Assembly: GCA_028554645.1 (NCBI GenBank)
Contig: JAQOOI010000075.1
Coordinates: 744,001 to 808,000 of the forward strand
Direction of reading: 5' to 3'
Length of the DNA: 64,000 bases
DNA from: Omphalotus guepiniiformis
Taxonomy: Eukaryota; Basidiomycota; Agaricomycetes; Agaricales; Omphalotaceae
Under the pieces are notes generated by a model, which was not told the origin of the DNA, did no database searches, and saw only the letters and a list, made by a program, of their open reading frames with translations. Shown here piece by piece: positions 47,259-58,478 of this stretch; within the stretch, counting starts at the first letter, position 1, and each line of letters begins with the position of its first letter. The translations under genes were made by a program, and so were the position numbers.

Positions 47259-47993
47259 ATGCATTTTCCTGACGCTAAGATATCAGACCAAGTGCCTCCA
47301 GTCGGGAGTCCTCCAGCTTACGCTCCAAGTCCAGCTTCAGCGGTACCGCGTTCTGGATATCGCATTCCACTAGCGAAGGCTTCTACTTTCCCCAATCCGC
47401 AGCAATGTGGCCCTCCTCCTTCGCATGACCTTGACGGGTCACCTCTTTACATTGGAAGTGCGATTTTCGAGAATTCTGTTCACCCATGCAAGATTGCGCC
47501 AGCGTTGTCGCCGCCTTGTCTGGTTCCGTACGCCGGCACAGAACATCATCACGAAGGCCGATATGTGAGTTTGGGGCGGCAGTGTCTTCGTTTGTCGCAG
47601 TCGCATAGATTAGCTGACACGCGGCCTCAATCTAGGACTTGCTTCCCTTCAATCCGATTACGATGGAGTTCGTTCGTACTTCTCGGGGACAGATACCAGC
47701 TGGGCGTCTACCGATCGAGGGAGGATACGAGGATAATGGTCATTCCCGCTTCATCTATCGCCGATGTTCAACAATTCTGACTTTACGATAACACAGGTAA
47801 CAGGCTATATCATGGAATGGCTGTAGTCAATGGTGTTCGAGTGCCGGGAAAGACTGGCGTTCATCTGTAGGTCTATTTCGTCATTTTCTTAAGGCGGGAG
47901 TGTTGGTTTTTTCACACTTTCTTTAGTGATGGTTGCAATGTTTCTTTCGCAGGAGGCGAACATGTCATCAAGGACAACTATGATATCCTGTGA
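47259..47993 (+). CDS. DUF3421/DM9-repeat protein
   Basis: Four exons. A Pro/Ser-rich N-terminus (QVPPVGSPPAYAPSPASAVP) precedes two DM9 repeats: GSPLYIGSAIFENSVHPCKI to VPYAGTEHHHEGRYDLLPF, and NRLYHGMAVVNGVRVPGKTG to SFAGGEHVIKDNYDIL. The paired Y-x-G/H-A ... PGK ... GGxEH ... Y pattern is that of DUF3421. In animals DM9 proteins are mannose-binding lectins; in fungi the role is unknown, so carbohydrate binding is only a suggestion. The third exon starts with the AAC after CACAG, and the last begins TGATGG after a TTTAG acceptor. There is no signal peptide. Confidence 0.75.
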
Positions 47994-48329
47994 GTATCCT
48001 GCTGTTGGAATCTTCGATGCACTTGCCCACTACGCCACAGATGCTGGAAATAAGCACAATCTCATGTATATCTTTGTACTGTGTAATTACTGTCAGCTTA
48101 TGTATTCTTTCCAGTGTTAACATGTCTGGCAATACGAAGTATGATACATGGAAACATACTTCCAATAAATACTAATATCTCGACATGTACTATTCACCTC
48201 CACTTTCTTTCAGAGATCACAGAAGAAGATGCTGACTTTGATATTCGTCAGCTGTGTACGAAAGGATGAGGCAGAAGGAAGAGACAAAGTCGTTCTCAAA
48301 TCTAATAGGTGGTGCAATAAAAACATGCA
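47994..48329. other. Convergent 3' intergenic region
   Basis: AT-rich spacer between the DM9 gene and the minus-strand gene; no feature is supported. Confidence 0.5.
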
Positions 48330-49645
48330 TTAATCTTCACATCCCTCAACCCAGAGCTTTCTACCCTTTGGAAATATGAATGTGGTCAGACCACCAGCAA
48401 CAGGATAAGACGTGTTTTTAAGGTCTTGAAGTGAATACTTGGAGTGAACAAAGGTTTTTTTTAAATTCGATAAGTTGCGCAACACATGCTTATTGCTAAC
48501 TCCGTGAACCTTGTGGCTGGGATTCCCATACTTATCCTTGCTCTCTTGTGGCTGGGATTCCCATTTTTTATCCTTGCTCTCATGAAACCAGAGCGTAAGA
48601 GTACCTTCGACGTCTTCCTCCTCCATTTCTTCAGTCTCGAGGGTAGTGGCGAAAAAGATTCGTAAGGGAGCGACGAACTGACATTGATACTACTGACATG
48701 GCGCAGAAGGGGGGAGAACCTCACAGCCAGTGCGCAACCCCCTCTTCCCATTCCACAACAACATCCTTAACTCCATTCTTCAACAGAAGCGCAAGAATGT
48801 CTTGGGAGACCTCGTGGGCAATATCGGAGGAGGTGGAACCAGGAAAGACACCAACCCAAATCACAACTGGGCCGAGACTCCCCTTTGCCTCCTCTCCTGG
48901 CTGCGCGTGGGTGAGGAAGCGGGCAGGGTTGATGGCCGACCAGTTAATCTGCCGATCGTTGAGCAGTTTACCGATCTGGGGACGGACAATGTCCCATACA
49001 CTATTGAGTGGAGTGTCAAAAACTCCATGGACCGACTTGACGGGGATAAAGGCATGTCTGTCAATGGGCTTGGGGAAGGGCGTGAGGAAGTCGGAACGAT
49101 AAACGAGATTTGGTTGATCAGCGATGCCGTTATAATACATCAGCCTTTCGTACTCGTCGGGGCCATACTGGGACACAGTAGTGGAATCACTGGCGAAGGC
49201 GAGAGCGGAGGCCCTGGACGACATCGTAGACGAATGGCTTAGGGTCGGGGTGCTGCGAAGACGGGACCAAGTATTTATACACTGGAGAGCAAAGAGGGAG
49301 AGATCTGGATAGAAGGTGGTAAGTGCGGTATGACGCGGAAAGAATTTGAAGTACTCGCTCAAAAGATCAGGATGCTCCCGCATGGTCTGGATCACCCGCT
49401 TGGCGGATTCAGATACTCCTATGGGGAGATGGTAAGTATGGCATAGATTTTGCAGCGAGTTGAAGGTGGAGTAGCCCCTCTGGCGCTGGAAGGCACGCCC
49501 TAGACGTGCCAGAAGACTGAGAGACTCGCCTTCGCCCAGAAGACCGGCATTCTCCAATTCAGCATCGGTGTAGGGAAAAGCTGTAACTTAAGGTCAGTGG
49601 GGAATAGATGAAGGAAAAACGATGAGACTCACTGGGAGGATTCAT
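48330..49645 (-). CDS. Agaricomycete hypothetical protein with internal duplication and short C-terminus
   Basis: Exon 1 gives MNPP; a long exon 2 gives TFPYTDAELENAGLLGEGES, FNSLQNLCHTYHLPIGVSES, HPDLLSEYFKFFPRHTALTT, and near its end PVVIWVGVFPGSTSSDIAHE and ILALLLKNGVKDVVVEWEEG. An intron starting near TGGCTGTGAGG leads to FVAPLRIFFATTLE, EGTLTLWFHESKDK and VHGVSNKHVLRN. From memory, this arrangement (an IWIGV..P.S...A...S.DIL..L...G..DV.VE.RE block followed by a .GT..L.F.E....YGVSNKHVLR block) is shared by a large mushroom-specific family whose function is unknown; the block shape looks like a degenerate protease/hydrolase, but no catalytic residues can be named. The tail after VSNKHVLR looks unrelated and short, suggesting truncation. 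The exact donor of intron 2 is uncertain. Confidence 0.6.
48511..48581 (-). repeat. Near-perfect 35/36-bp tandem duplication inside a coding exon
   Basis: Copies at 48511-48545 (35 bp) and 48546-48581 (36 bp) share TTGTGGCTGGGATTCCCAT at their 5' ends on the plus strand. In the minus-strand protein they encode ESKDKKWESQPQ and ESKDKYGNPSHK. The duplicate is one base longer, in a T run, so the frame survives. Confidence 0.9.
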
Positions 49646-50193
49646 GATGAAATCGAGAATAGTTCGCAGACAAATTTGGGGCCGAGAATAAGTGAAGTTT
49701 GTTTATTTACGCTCTGGCATCCCCGACCGTCTCAGACTTGACTAGGACTTGACTCTGACTAGATCTGACTATGACTTTGAAGATCATAAATGAAACAGAG
49801 AATGCATTATGTCAGCGGATTATGGGCTTAAAGCCCAAATAACATACCGAAAACGGTAATTTATGTTGACTTGTCAAAAATATCATTTCCTTTTACTACG
49901 AGTGCTCGATTCTACGTCACTGAGCTATGCTTATCCCACTTATGCCTGTCCTTACTCTGTACTGATTGTTACTTGCACCTAGTTTCGAGACCTTATATCA
50001 CTCCTCCTTGAATACGAATTCGTCAACAAGCGCCTTGGCTATTTGCTAGGCAAGTCTGACACGAGCTTGCCGGGACCGAGTTTGTTGCCACCCGACGAGG
50101 TCAAGGTATTCGTCGACAAGCTCTTTGGTTGTTTGATAGGCAAGTCTGACACAAAAAGGGTTGTTAGTACTGCTGATAAGGAGTCAAGCCAGC
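49646..50193. other. Intergenic region with a 45-bp direct repeat
   Basis: Imperfect 45-bp copies at 50018-50062 and 50108-50152 (90 bp apart), both ending TAGGCAAGTCTGACAC. Nothing else is supported. Confidence 0.6.
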
Positions 50194-51814
50194 TCAAGCC
50201 TTACTGGCCTCAATGAATGTTTCGTCTGCTTTACGCTTTCCCTTACGGCTAGAGGCTGTGGGACCGCTTCCACTAACAAATGTCGATCCGGAAGGGGCCG
50301 GTATATCACAGTCCAATTCTTCGGTGTCGGAGATTTCGATTACATCTTCTCGGCCTTTCGCAGTGAATGAAAAGTCACCGTCGTATTCTTTCCATGCAGT
50401 TGGACCAACTTTGAGGCCTTGAACATCACCTTCCTCTGCGTCGAGGAGTGCCTTGCGCCGATCTGAATCTGTCTCGGGGGTGACATCGATATCGTCATCG
50501 GATTCTGAATTTTCGCTTTCTGGGTGGAACACAGGGGAGGGAGAGCTAGGATGAGAGGTCGACGCTGCAGATAGAGAGGTGAATCAATGAGCCTTGATCC
50601 TAATATGGAGAGACGTGATTCACGTACAAGCCTGAGAGGACTGTGCTTGTAACATCTGTATTCTCTTTTCTACCGCAAGAGCTCTCTCTTCACGGGCCTT
50701 CTTGCTGTTGACTGTTTTCAGCTGGTCTGGCTTGAGGATGATGGTACTGGTTTACCTGTTCGCGCGCTTCCCAAAGCCAGTTCCTTTCCCTTTCTGATCT
50801 GAATCGCCTTCATTCAGCGTCGAGCCCTCTCCCGAAAACGCGTACTTGGACATGACTCTGGATCCGGCTTTACGTCGTTTAGCGGTTTGCCTGCCTGTGC
50901 GATTTGACGGGACAATTTTAGGAGGGCGTCTTGATTTGCGAGGACGAAGACTAGAGGGACGGGTACGCGTTTGAGCCCCGCCGCACATGTAAAGAATGTC
51001 GCGTCGGACTACTAACGTTCGTTGATGAGACACAAGTGATAGGGCATACCATGTATTCCGGGAAATCGTCGGTGCTGTCCCTTGTCCCTGTAATCACAGC
51101 CGAATCAGCTAGGCGGATACCAGCTGACCAGTATCCTGAAGTACTTTTGAGTAAGAATTCTCGAAATGAAGGAAAATGCCCTTTCACCGTCTCCAAAATA
51201 TCCTTTGTCTTGCAGGGCGCGTACTTCGGCGCGTAAGCGTCTCCAAAGAGCTTGAAAGCTTGGGCCATGATTCATGTGCTAGGATCGTCGCCTGTGTTTA
51301 GAGATTTATCACTGAGTTTTGAGATCTTCAGCTACCTTGATGTGAGCTAACTGGGCAGAGAGCGAGTGTCAACTAATACCGGATGAGGCGTAAAACACTT
51401 AGCATACCTCATGGCAAAAGGTACTCAAGAGCCAAGACGTGGGATAGAATGAGCCTTCTGGCCTTCGAAGAACAAGTTCTATGAAACATTCAGCTCGAAA
51501 TCGTCGACACAGCAGAGGGTCGCACCAATGGTCTCCCCATTGTTCCAATTACGCCCAGCAAATACGTGATTGAACTCATACTGACCGACATTCGTAAGGC
51601 ACGAGTCACATTAGAAGAGGAAGGTGCACACTTCTTCCAAGCTATTGACCGTAAATCCATGGGCTTTCATCACAGGGCGAACTTGCGCCGCTAGAGCGCG
51701 CAAAAACTGTCTAGCATCCTCTTGATCTGCCGTGCCATACGCCGATAGAGCAGTTATGAAGTTTATGTGAGGATTTGGATTTGATTCCTTCTCGTTCAAA
51801 CGGGTGTGCACCAT
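50194..51814 (-). CDS. WSS1: Wss1-type WLM metalloprotease for DNA-protein crosslinks
   Basis: Seven or more exons. The start MVHTRLNEKESNPNPHINFI precedes the WLM domain: EDARQFLRALAAQVRPVMKA, HGFTVNSLEEYEFNHVFAGR, NWNNGETIELVLRRPEGSFY, then the active site STFCHELAHIKHMNHGPSFQ. This gives HELAH plus the third zinc ligand in MNHGPSF, as in Wss1 and SprT-type enzymes. Next are WRRLRAEVRALQDKGYFGDG and GYWSAGIRLADSAVITG, then CGGAQTRTRPSSLRPRKSR, a basic linker and an acidic C-terminus with EDVIEISDTEELDCDIP, which looks like a SUMO-interacting motif (VIEIS). Wss1 cleaves proteins trapped on DNA with Cdc48 and SUMO. Two introns (between HELAHIK and HMNH, and after GYFGDG) were placed to keep these motifs in frame. 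It is divergent from the phosphofructokinase gene. Confidence 0.85.
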
Positions 51815-52177
51815 GGAGGAGTGTGAGTCTGGTCAAAGCGCAGGTTATGTCTTCCGCGTCTAAGTCACGTGCATTGAATTCGCCATCAATTCTATCGCAA
51901 AAAAACATACTCATTTATGTCTTCTCAAGGCTGTCAATTTCGCACTCGATGCGACCGTCACCATTTATAATTTGTTCCGATATCTGCGTCTGTTATTGGG
52001 AACCAGGGTAGGAGGCAACGAATACAACGTTCGCCCTGTACCACCACGTGGAGCACGTGTTGCCGAGATTAAGTTGGGACTGGTAACTCCAGACTGGTCG
52101 GACAGCTGGGCACAAACCTTTTTCCTGAGCACTCACTCTTCTACTCCTAGTTTCTGACCTTTGGGATCAACTGCAAT
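51815..52177. promoter_or_regulatory. Divergent promoter region, Wss1-like / PFK
   Basis: 363 bp between divergent ATGs. It contains CACGTG at about 52045-52060 (CCACCACGTGGAGCACGTGT, two E-box cores 9 bp apart). This is the only visible control-like element. Confidence 0.5.
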
Positions 52178-55100
52178 ATGAAATTAGCCGTGCTAACGTC
52201 TGGAGGTGACAGTGCGGGAATGAATGCCGTCGTGCGGGCAGTGGTAAAAGCGGGAATCTTGAAGTACTTTCTTCCTTCTTTTCACCGAATTTTCAATAGT
52301 GACTGATATCCATCTGATAGAGGTTGTGAGACCTATGTTGTCCGAGAAGGATACGAGGGCCTTGTTAGAGGAAATACAGAGGGCGATTTTCCGGCTGAGA
52401 CCGAGAAAATGCCCGATCTGCCGATTCAAGATGGATCCATTCTGAAGTTGATTCACAACCTTCGATTTGGAGATGGGGAATTGCTCAAGGATGGTACGGG
52501 AGATTTTCCTGGAGGAAGAACTCTAAAGGGGAGGTATATTGTTCGAGTCGGCTTCGATGATGTCAGAGGTTGGTTTGCGGAGGTACGTATAGCTTTAGTG
52601 GCTCGCTCAGCATTCTCTAAAAACAAACTTCTTCAGGGAGGAACATTGATTGGTACTGCTCGATCCAAGACATTTCGTACCGTCGAAGGCCGAATGGCAG
52701 CAGCTTATAACATGATCAAAGAGGGGATCGACGCTCTGGTCGTCTGCGGAGGAGATGGATCCCTGACTGGTGCAGATGTTTTCAGAGCAGAGTGGCCGAA
52801 ACTGGTCGCTGCCCTCCATGCTGAATGTACGGTCATTGATCGACTTGTTGTCAATCGTCTCCTCATTATTGAATGGCCTTGTAGCTCGTATTACGGATGC
52901 ACAAGCTAGTGCTCACGCTCATCTAAGGATTGTCGGTTTGGTTGGATCTATTGACAATGATATGTCCATGACAGACCTTACTATCGGCGCACCTACAGCG
53001 CTGCACCGGATTTGTGAAGCAATCGATAATATCAACTCCACCGCTTCCAGTCATTCACGCGCCTTCGTTCTCGAAGTAATGGGAAGACACTGTGGCTGGC
53101 TGGCTCTGCTAGCTGGAGTGAGGTACGCTATACAGTCGTTTCATGTAACAGGCCTAGAGCTGAATGATACAGTGGCGGTGCCGATTTTATCTTCATACCC
53201 GAGCGTCCGCCCATACACATGCCTTGGGAAGATGATTTATGCAGATGCATACACCGCGTAGGCCATCACTTGTTTGTGCCATTGCTTGATCTGAGATCAG
53301 ACTTTAGCATCGTGAAGTGGGCAAGCGTAAAACGATAGTCATTGTGGCTGAGGGTGCCATCGACAGCGAGCTCAATCCAATCAGAGCTGACTATGTCAAG
53401 GACGTTCTGACTGAACGCCTTGGACTAGACACTCGTGTCACTACCTTAGGACACACTCAAAGAGGTGGTCGACCCTGTGCCTATGATCGCATCCTAGTTA
53501 GTGCGGCATATTTGTTCTGTCGGAGAATATTGACATCCCTTCTTATAGCCAACCCTGCAAGGAATTGAGGCCGTTGAGGCTTTGCTAGAAGCTACACCCG
53601 AGACACCGTCGTATATGATTGGTGTTCAGGAGAACAAAATCACCCGGGTGCCTCTGGTGGAGGCTGTCGCAATGGTAGGACGACCTTTTTTTTGACCCGC
53701 GAACAGTGATATTCATAACCTCTTACTAGACAAGGGCAGTTTCAACTGCCATCGAAGCTAAAGATTTTGACAAAGCAATGTCTTTGCGAGACCCTGAATT
53801 CCGTGAAAGTTTGGATGGTTTTATCGCGACCTCAACACTCGAGCAAGTGAAAGTACCTGCAGAACAGGTCAGTCTGATCTATCGTTTTGGAATCTACACA
53901 TTGACGATTCTATTAGAGAATGCGCGTCGCAATTATGCAGTAAGTTAGAGCTATTGGTTTGTTGGATGACTAGTAATTTAGAGCTAGTATGGGCGCACCC
54001 GCTGGCGGAATGAATGCAGCTACTCGTGCCGCCGTTCGATGGTGTATTCGTCGTGGCCATACCCCGATTGCGGTTCATAACGGTTTTCGTGGTCTCCTTG
54101 ACGACAATGTTCATGAGTTGTCCTGGCTTGGTGTTGATTCTTGGATGGCTCGTGGAGGTTCCGAACTGGGCACTAACAGAACACTCCCGTCTGTTGATCT
54201 CGGGGCGGTCGCAACCAAATTCCAGGAGCACTCATTCCATTCACTTATGATGATCGGAGGATTTGAGGCATTCAACTCTTTGCTGATCTTGGAGGAGGGC
54301 CGGAAGCATTATCCTGCATTCCATATACCTATGGTGCATTTGCCAGCGACCATTAGCAACAATGTGCCAATGACGGAGCACAGTCTAGGGAGTGATACTA
54401 GCTTGAATGCATTGGTAGATGCTTGCGATGCGATTAAACAGAGTGCAAGCGCAAGTCGAAACCGGGTGTTTGTGGTAGAAACACAAGGTGGCAAATGTGG
54501 ATACATTGCGACTGTGGGGGCACTGGCTGTGAGTAGCACTTATGTCACCTCCTTTCTAGACTGATTTTTGCGCAGACGGGAGCAAGTCTGGTCTACACTC
54601 CGGAGCAAGGTATGGATCTCGATACACTGAGAAGAGATGTCAGGTACCTGAAGACAAGGTATAAACTGGATGTCAAGGGAAAGAGTGAAGGCCGCCTTGT
54701 TATAAGGTGCCTCTTATTTGTTTTATCTTCGAGCTTGGTAGCTGACGGAATACATAGGAATGAGGCTTCATCGCAAGTTTATACTACCGAAGTGATCACA
54801 AAAATGTTGAAGGAGGAAGGCGGATCTCTCTTTGACTCTAGATCTGCTCAACTTGGGCACACTTTGCAAGGTGGAGTCCCTTCACCGATAGACCGAGCGC
54901 GCGCAGTCCGCCTATCGCTCAAGTGCATGGCGTTTATTGAGCGACACCACGAGCTTCTTCTCAAACAGCATCCGAAGACGAGGCATGCTACACCCGACTC
55001 TGCCGCCGTCATCACGATACAGTCGAGCTCAGTCAAATGGGTTCCTGTTCAAGACATGGTCTATCACGCAGACATGCAAAATCGGCGAGGGAAGAAAAAC

Positions 55101-55190
55101 TGGTGGGATGGGTTGAAGGACCTGGCTGAAGCGCTCGCTGGCAGACCACAGTTGATAGGAATTCACTCCAGCGACTTGGCTGAGTTGTAA
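52178..55190 (+). CDS. PFK1: ATP-dependent 6-phosphofructokinase, fungal two-domain type
   Basis: The first exon is [20 protein letters not shown] (ATP-loop SGGDSxGMN), joined to [19 protein letters not shown]. Further N-half motifs are [54 protein letters not shown] (substrate and catalytic Asp) and [17 protein letters not shown]. The regulatory C-half, from gene duplication, has [60 protein letters not shown] and [20 protein letters not shown]. The C-terminus is [16 protein letters not shown]. This is the committed step of glycolysis in the cytosol. It lacks the extra N-terminal domain of budding-yeast subunits; the first ATG with SGGD directly behind it supports this start. About ten introns. 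Confidence 0.92.
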
Positions 55191-55407
55191 GGATCGAAGC
55201 TACCGAGAAGAGATAGATAATGTATTTTACCAGAACTGTGTTATAGACAAGTTATAGAAATCATTGTACATGTTGCGTCCAAATTGGGAGTGGACATTGG
55301 TGATGATGTGGCATATTTTTTGTCAATGTTTTGGCATGTTTTGTTGAATGTTTGGCGCACGCGTTGTTGACTTACGGTGGTACCAACGCATGTTATTCAC
55401 TCCCGTC

Positions 55408-56793
55408 ATGGCTCGTGCTGCTTTACCTCTTCACTGCGCAAATCCCTATGTCAAATCCACTCGTACGCTTTCACTCCTATTGCGCCTATAACAAGATCCT
55501 TATCGCACTCCTTTTCCCCTAATCTAGTGGCTTCAGGGAGTCTTCCCCCAGTCAAGTACCAGATCCTCAATTGCCAGGGACAGGATATTCTTGTTGGTTT
55601 CCGTCCTATTTCATATCCCTGATTCATCATTGATCTCCACCTCTACAGGTTGGAAGATTGAAGATCGAAACTCCCACTGTAAGTCCAATGTTTCGGGGAC
55701 CGCCTACCTGTCTTTCATAACTATCCGTGTCGTTTTCTTGCAGGATTCCGGGCACGCCTTCATTCTTCGGAGATATGATACTGGCGCTGTCAGTCTCACG
55801 ACCATGTTTCGAGCCGCCTTTCCGAACGCCCCCGAGCAAGAAGAGAAGGATGAGGTTCAGTGGGTGAAGGAGAATTATGACTTGACTGGCAATAATGGAT
55901 CATCGAAAGATGCGAGTATCACACGACTAGCAGGTACTTGGGTCAGTCCCGAAGTAGCACTGGAGTTGGGGAAGTCTTATCTGCTAGGCGACCTTATTCT
56001 CTCAGTAGTACAAGCCCAACCCGATCCCAATGGGAACTACAGGCGATCCAACAAAACCGGCGCAACCAGCACTGCGACTAAAGCACCTGCGTCTACAGCC
56101 GTTTCCACACCTACCCAGTCTTCCGTGAAGCCTCCTTCAACCGTCTCTTCTATACCTGGACCTAATCCCCCGAAACGTCGGAAAGAATCTTCCCCAGCAC
56201 CTCCCCCCGCACCAGCCCGCTCTCCCGTTCCCGAGAAGAAGGTACTTCCCCGTCGTTCAACGCGTACCAAGAGTCCTGCTCCTGCAGCAACTTTTTCATC
56301 CGTTGTGAAGACACCCGCCAAGCGATCTACTCGACGGGACCCTGAAGTTGAAGTGGTCACACCCGGAGGTTCAGATGAGACTGCCGTTGATGAGGAGACG
56401 GAAGCTGTGGAGGATGTTGCTGGAGAGGAGCTGCGCCAGCAAGATCTCGCTGAGCAGAAGACTCTTATTGAGGATTTGAAGGCCAAGCGTGATGCTGTGT
56501 TGAAGAAAGATGATGGTATAATTGATGGATCTGAGCAGTTGGCCGTGAAGAGGGCTAGAGAAGAAGAGGAGGAGAAGCTGAAATTTAACTTCAAGGAAGC
56601 AGAAGTTGGTGAGCGGGCAATCGCCACTAATCGCAGGATTAGTGGCTTGCTTCAAGAGCCTAGACGCCGGTCGCTTGCATGGGGTGTCGCTGCATTTGTT
56701 TTTGGGGCTGGTGCTGTGTAAGTCTTCGAACGGTCTTTTGGTGAATTTAGCTAATTGCATTCTCGCAGAACTCTGTTACCAAATTTCCTATGA
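55408..56793 (+). CDS. BQT4: Bqt4-type inner nuclear membrane protein (APSES/KilA-N fold)
   Basis: Spliced start MARAALPLHCANPYVKST, then LASGSLPPVKYQILNCQGQD and ILVGRLKIETPTDSGHAFIL, RRYDTGAVSLTTMFRAAFPN, ITRLAGTWVSPEVALELGKS: an APSES/KilA-N-like domain. A long Pro/Ser/Lys-rich linker with basic clusters (PPKRRKE, RRSTRTK) and a charged coil (QKTLIEDLKAKRDAVLKK) follow. A single hydrophobic segment ends the protein (SLAWGVAAFVFGAGAVTLLP then NFL). This is the layout of fission yeast Bqt4, which anchors telomeres to the nuclear envelope and protects Bqt3. Introns at the start (55463 region), after ILV, after ETPT and before the last eight codons keep these blocks in frame. The final exon supplies only TLLPNFL. 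Confidence 0.85.
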
Positions 56794-57158
56794 CCCGTGT
56801 ATTGATTTGTTATTTTCTCATCGTCCGCTATCATCTTGTGTCTTATTTCATACTATTTTTATCCATCTTTCCCATCATGACTGTACGCCTAACCCTGTCT
56901 TTTTGTTGCTTTATACAAGGTCCCCTCTTGTCGTTGTGTTTCCTTGTCCATGAATTTTGGATTTCTTCCCTAATCTCAATATATATCTGGTTTATTGCCC
57001 TCTCGAGCTATTCGCTCTTTCGATTTTCTGGCTTCTTGACCTCAATGCATTGTAGACATGTCATTCTGCATTTTATTAACAGCTTTTACAATGACCAGCT
57101 CTATCAAGGGTTCTCGTTTTGACTTCCTAGCCGTCATGCACCATGCACATTCCATTCT
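56794..57158. other. Convergent 3' intergenic region
   Basis: Pyrimidine-rich spacer between the Bqt4-like and paraoxonase-like genes. No feature is supported. Confidence 0.5.
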
Positions 57159-58478
57159 TTATGGTTCACAAACCACGACACCTTGCTCTGCATATAGACC
57201 AGAAATGTACAGATTGCCGGACTGGGAGTCCCTGAGACCTGTGGAAGAGGAAGAAAAAGCTTCTCCGTTGCTTTGAAAAAGGGTTTGAAGGGAATGGGTC
57301 TGGGACGGCTGTATTTTTCTGCTAGAGGACAGTGGTGCCTGCATGTCAAATTCCTTTGATACACCTGCATCCGGTTCACGAGGCGAAATCGAAATGACCC
57401 AGCTGGGGGCCAATGTAGCTTTCCCTGCTGCCACTTGGGTGAGAGCAGGGAAGTGCGGATGCCCGGCGACGATCAAGTCTTCTGCGCTATCGAAGAGGAT
57501 GTTATCGGCGCAAAACGGCGTTTGCACGCTTCCGGTATAACTCAACGTGTTAGTGGTGATGTTGCGAGTGTAGAAGAGGATTTGGGAGATGGAAGTGGAG
57601 GCGATTGCTACTTGTGTGCCAGAGGGTGAAATGGCTATACCGTTGGCAAAAGATATGAAGGGGGCGACGAAAGTGTGGGACAGAACTTGTGCTGGGGATG
57701 TCAGGTCAGGGTTAAGAACAACGTGGGATGCCCAGCTGAAGGGAAGACCAATGATCGTTTCGAGGAAAGGAAGTATGTGACCTAGGAGAGGGAGACGCCT
57801 GGTAAAGAAATGATCATTGGTCACGTAGAAAGAGGTTGGAGACGTCAAAGCGAGGGCATTGGGAGAGACAAAATACGGAGAACTGATGGTGCGGAGGTGT
57901 TTAGCCACTGGAGCGGATGGAGAGAGTATGAATTGCTCGATGTATGTACGGTTCTGGGCATGGTTGACTGCATACAAGTAGGACGAGTTTCCAGAGTAAG
58001 AGGGATACACTTCCACCCCCAAAGGATGGAAATTATGTCCCTTTGGATAATTCTCTAGCGTCACCCGTTCCACTTTACGTGTCTTTGGAGAGTACATCCA
58101 CAGAGAACCGTGAGGCCCAGGTATCGCAAGAGGGCCCATGACGGTGTTCCATTCCTTTCTACCTGCATCGCAGCTTATGATAAGCCGTCTCTCTTCAAGC
58201 ACACCAGCGCTGTCGTGCAAATCCCATAAAACAGCGTCCTCACAGTACTTGAGCGCGTCATCCTCTGTCTCGTCCTTTAATTTGAAGCATTGAGTGCTGT
58301 AATTTCCTGCGTAGTAGTAGCCTGCAGGCAAGTCAGGTTTAGTCAAAATAGAGTTGACGAGGGTGACTCTGCTCCTATAGAGCCAGAGGGCCTGTAAAAG
58401 AGACTCAGAATCATTTGCAAGATGTATATTTGGTTCACTTACCAGGACAGCTGGAAAAAGTGTAAGAACAACTCGCAT
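57159..58478 (-). CDS. Paraoxonase/arylesterase-like six-bladed beta-propeller protein
   Basis: Two exons with a 51-nt intron (MRVVLTLFPAVL joined to ALWLYRSRVTLVNSI), which is a multiple of three. The N-terminal hydrophobic stretch is a signal anchor, as in PON proteins. Propeller blocks include CEDAVLWDLHDSAGVLEERR, GHNFHPLGVEVYPSYSGNSS, YLYAVNHAQNRTYIEQFILS, FVSPNALALTSPTSFYVTND, FANGIAISPSGTQVAIASTS and ADNILFDSAEDLIVAGHPHF. These match the calcium-binding and active-site blades of serum paraoxonase (N and D side chains in SPNA, NGIA and DNI). The likely activity is lactone or ester hydrolysis on the lumenal side of the secretory pathway; the natural substrate is unknown. It is about 420 residues after splicing. 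Confidence 0.85.
   Translation of the reverse strand: MRVVLTLFPAVLVSEPNIHLANDSESLLQALWLYRSRVTLVNSILTKPDLPAGYYYAGNYSTQCFKLKDETEDDALKYCEDAVLWDLHDSAGVLEERRLIISCDAGRKEWNTVMGPLAIPGPHGSLWMYSPKTRKVERVTLENYPKGHNFHPLGVEVYPSYSGNSSYLYAVNHAQNRTYIEQFILSPSAPVAKHLRTISSPYFVSPNALALTSPTSFYVTNDHFFTRRLPLLGHILPFLETIIGLPFSWASHVVLNPDLTSPAQVLSHTFVAPFISFANGIAISPSGTQVAIASTSISQILFYTRNITTNTLSYTGSVQTPFCADNILFDSAEDLIVAGHPHFPALTQVAAGKATLAPSWVISISPREPDAGVSKEFDMQAPLSSSRKIQPSQTHSLQTLFQSNGEAFSSSSTGLRDSQSGNLYISGLYAEQGVVVCEP

Noticed and set aside
48730..49242. 170-codon plus-strand frame opposite the hypothetical gene at 48330-49645
   Set aside because: The minus-strand exon continues further with better family-like blocks; the plus frame has no recognisable content.
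51972..52157. Upstream coding exon for an N-terminal extension of phosphofructokinase
   Set aside because: The frame ends before the PFK start with no matching splice donor, and the PFK start already begins with the expected SGGD motif.
56037..56627. 196-codon Ser-rich minus-strand frame opposite the Bqt4-like gene
   Set aside because: Arises from the Pro/Ser/Glu-rich linker read on the other strand; the plus-strand product has clear family features.
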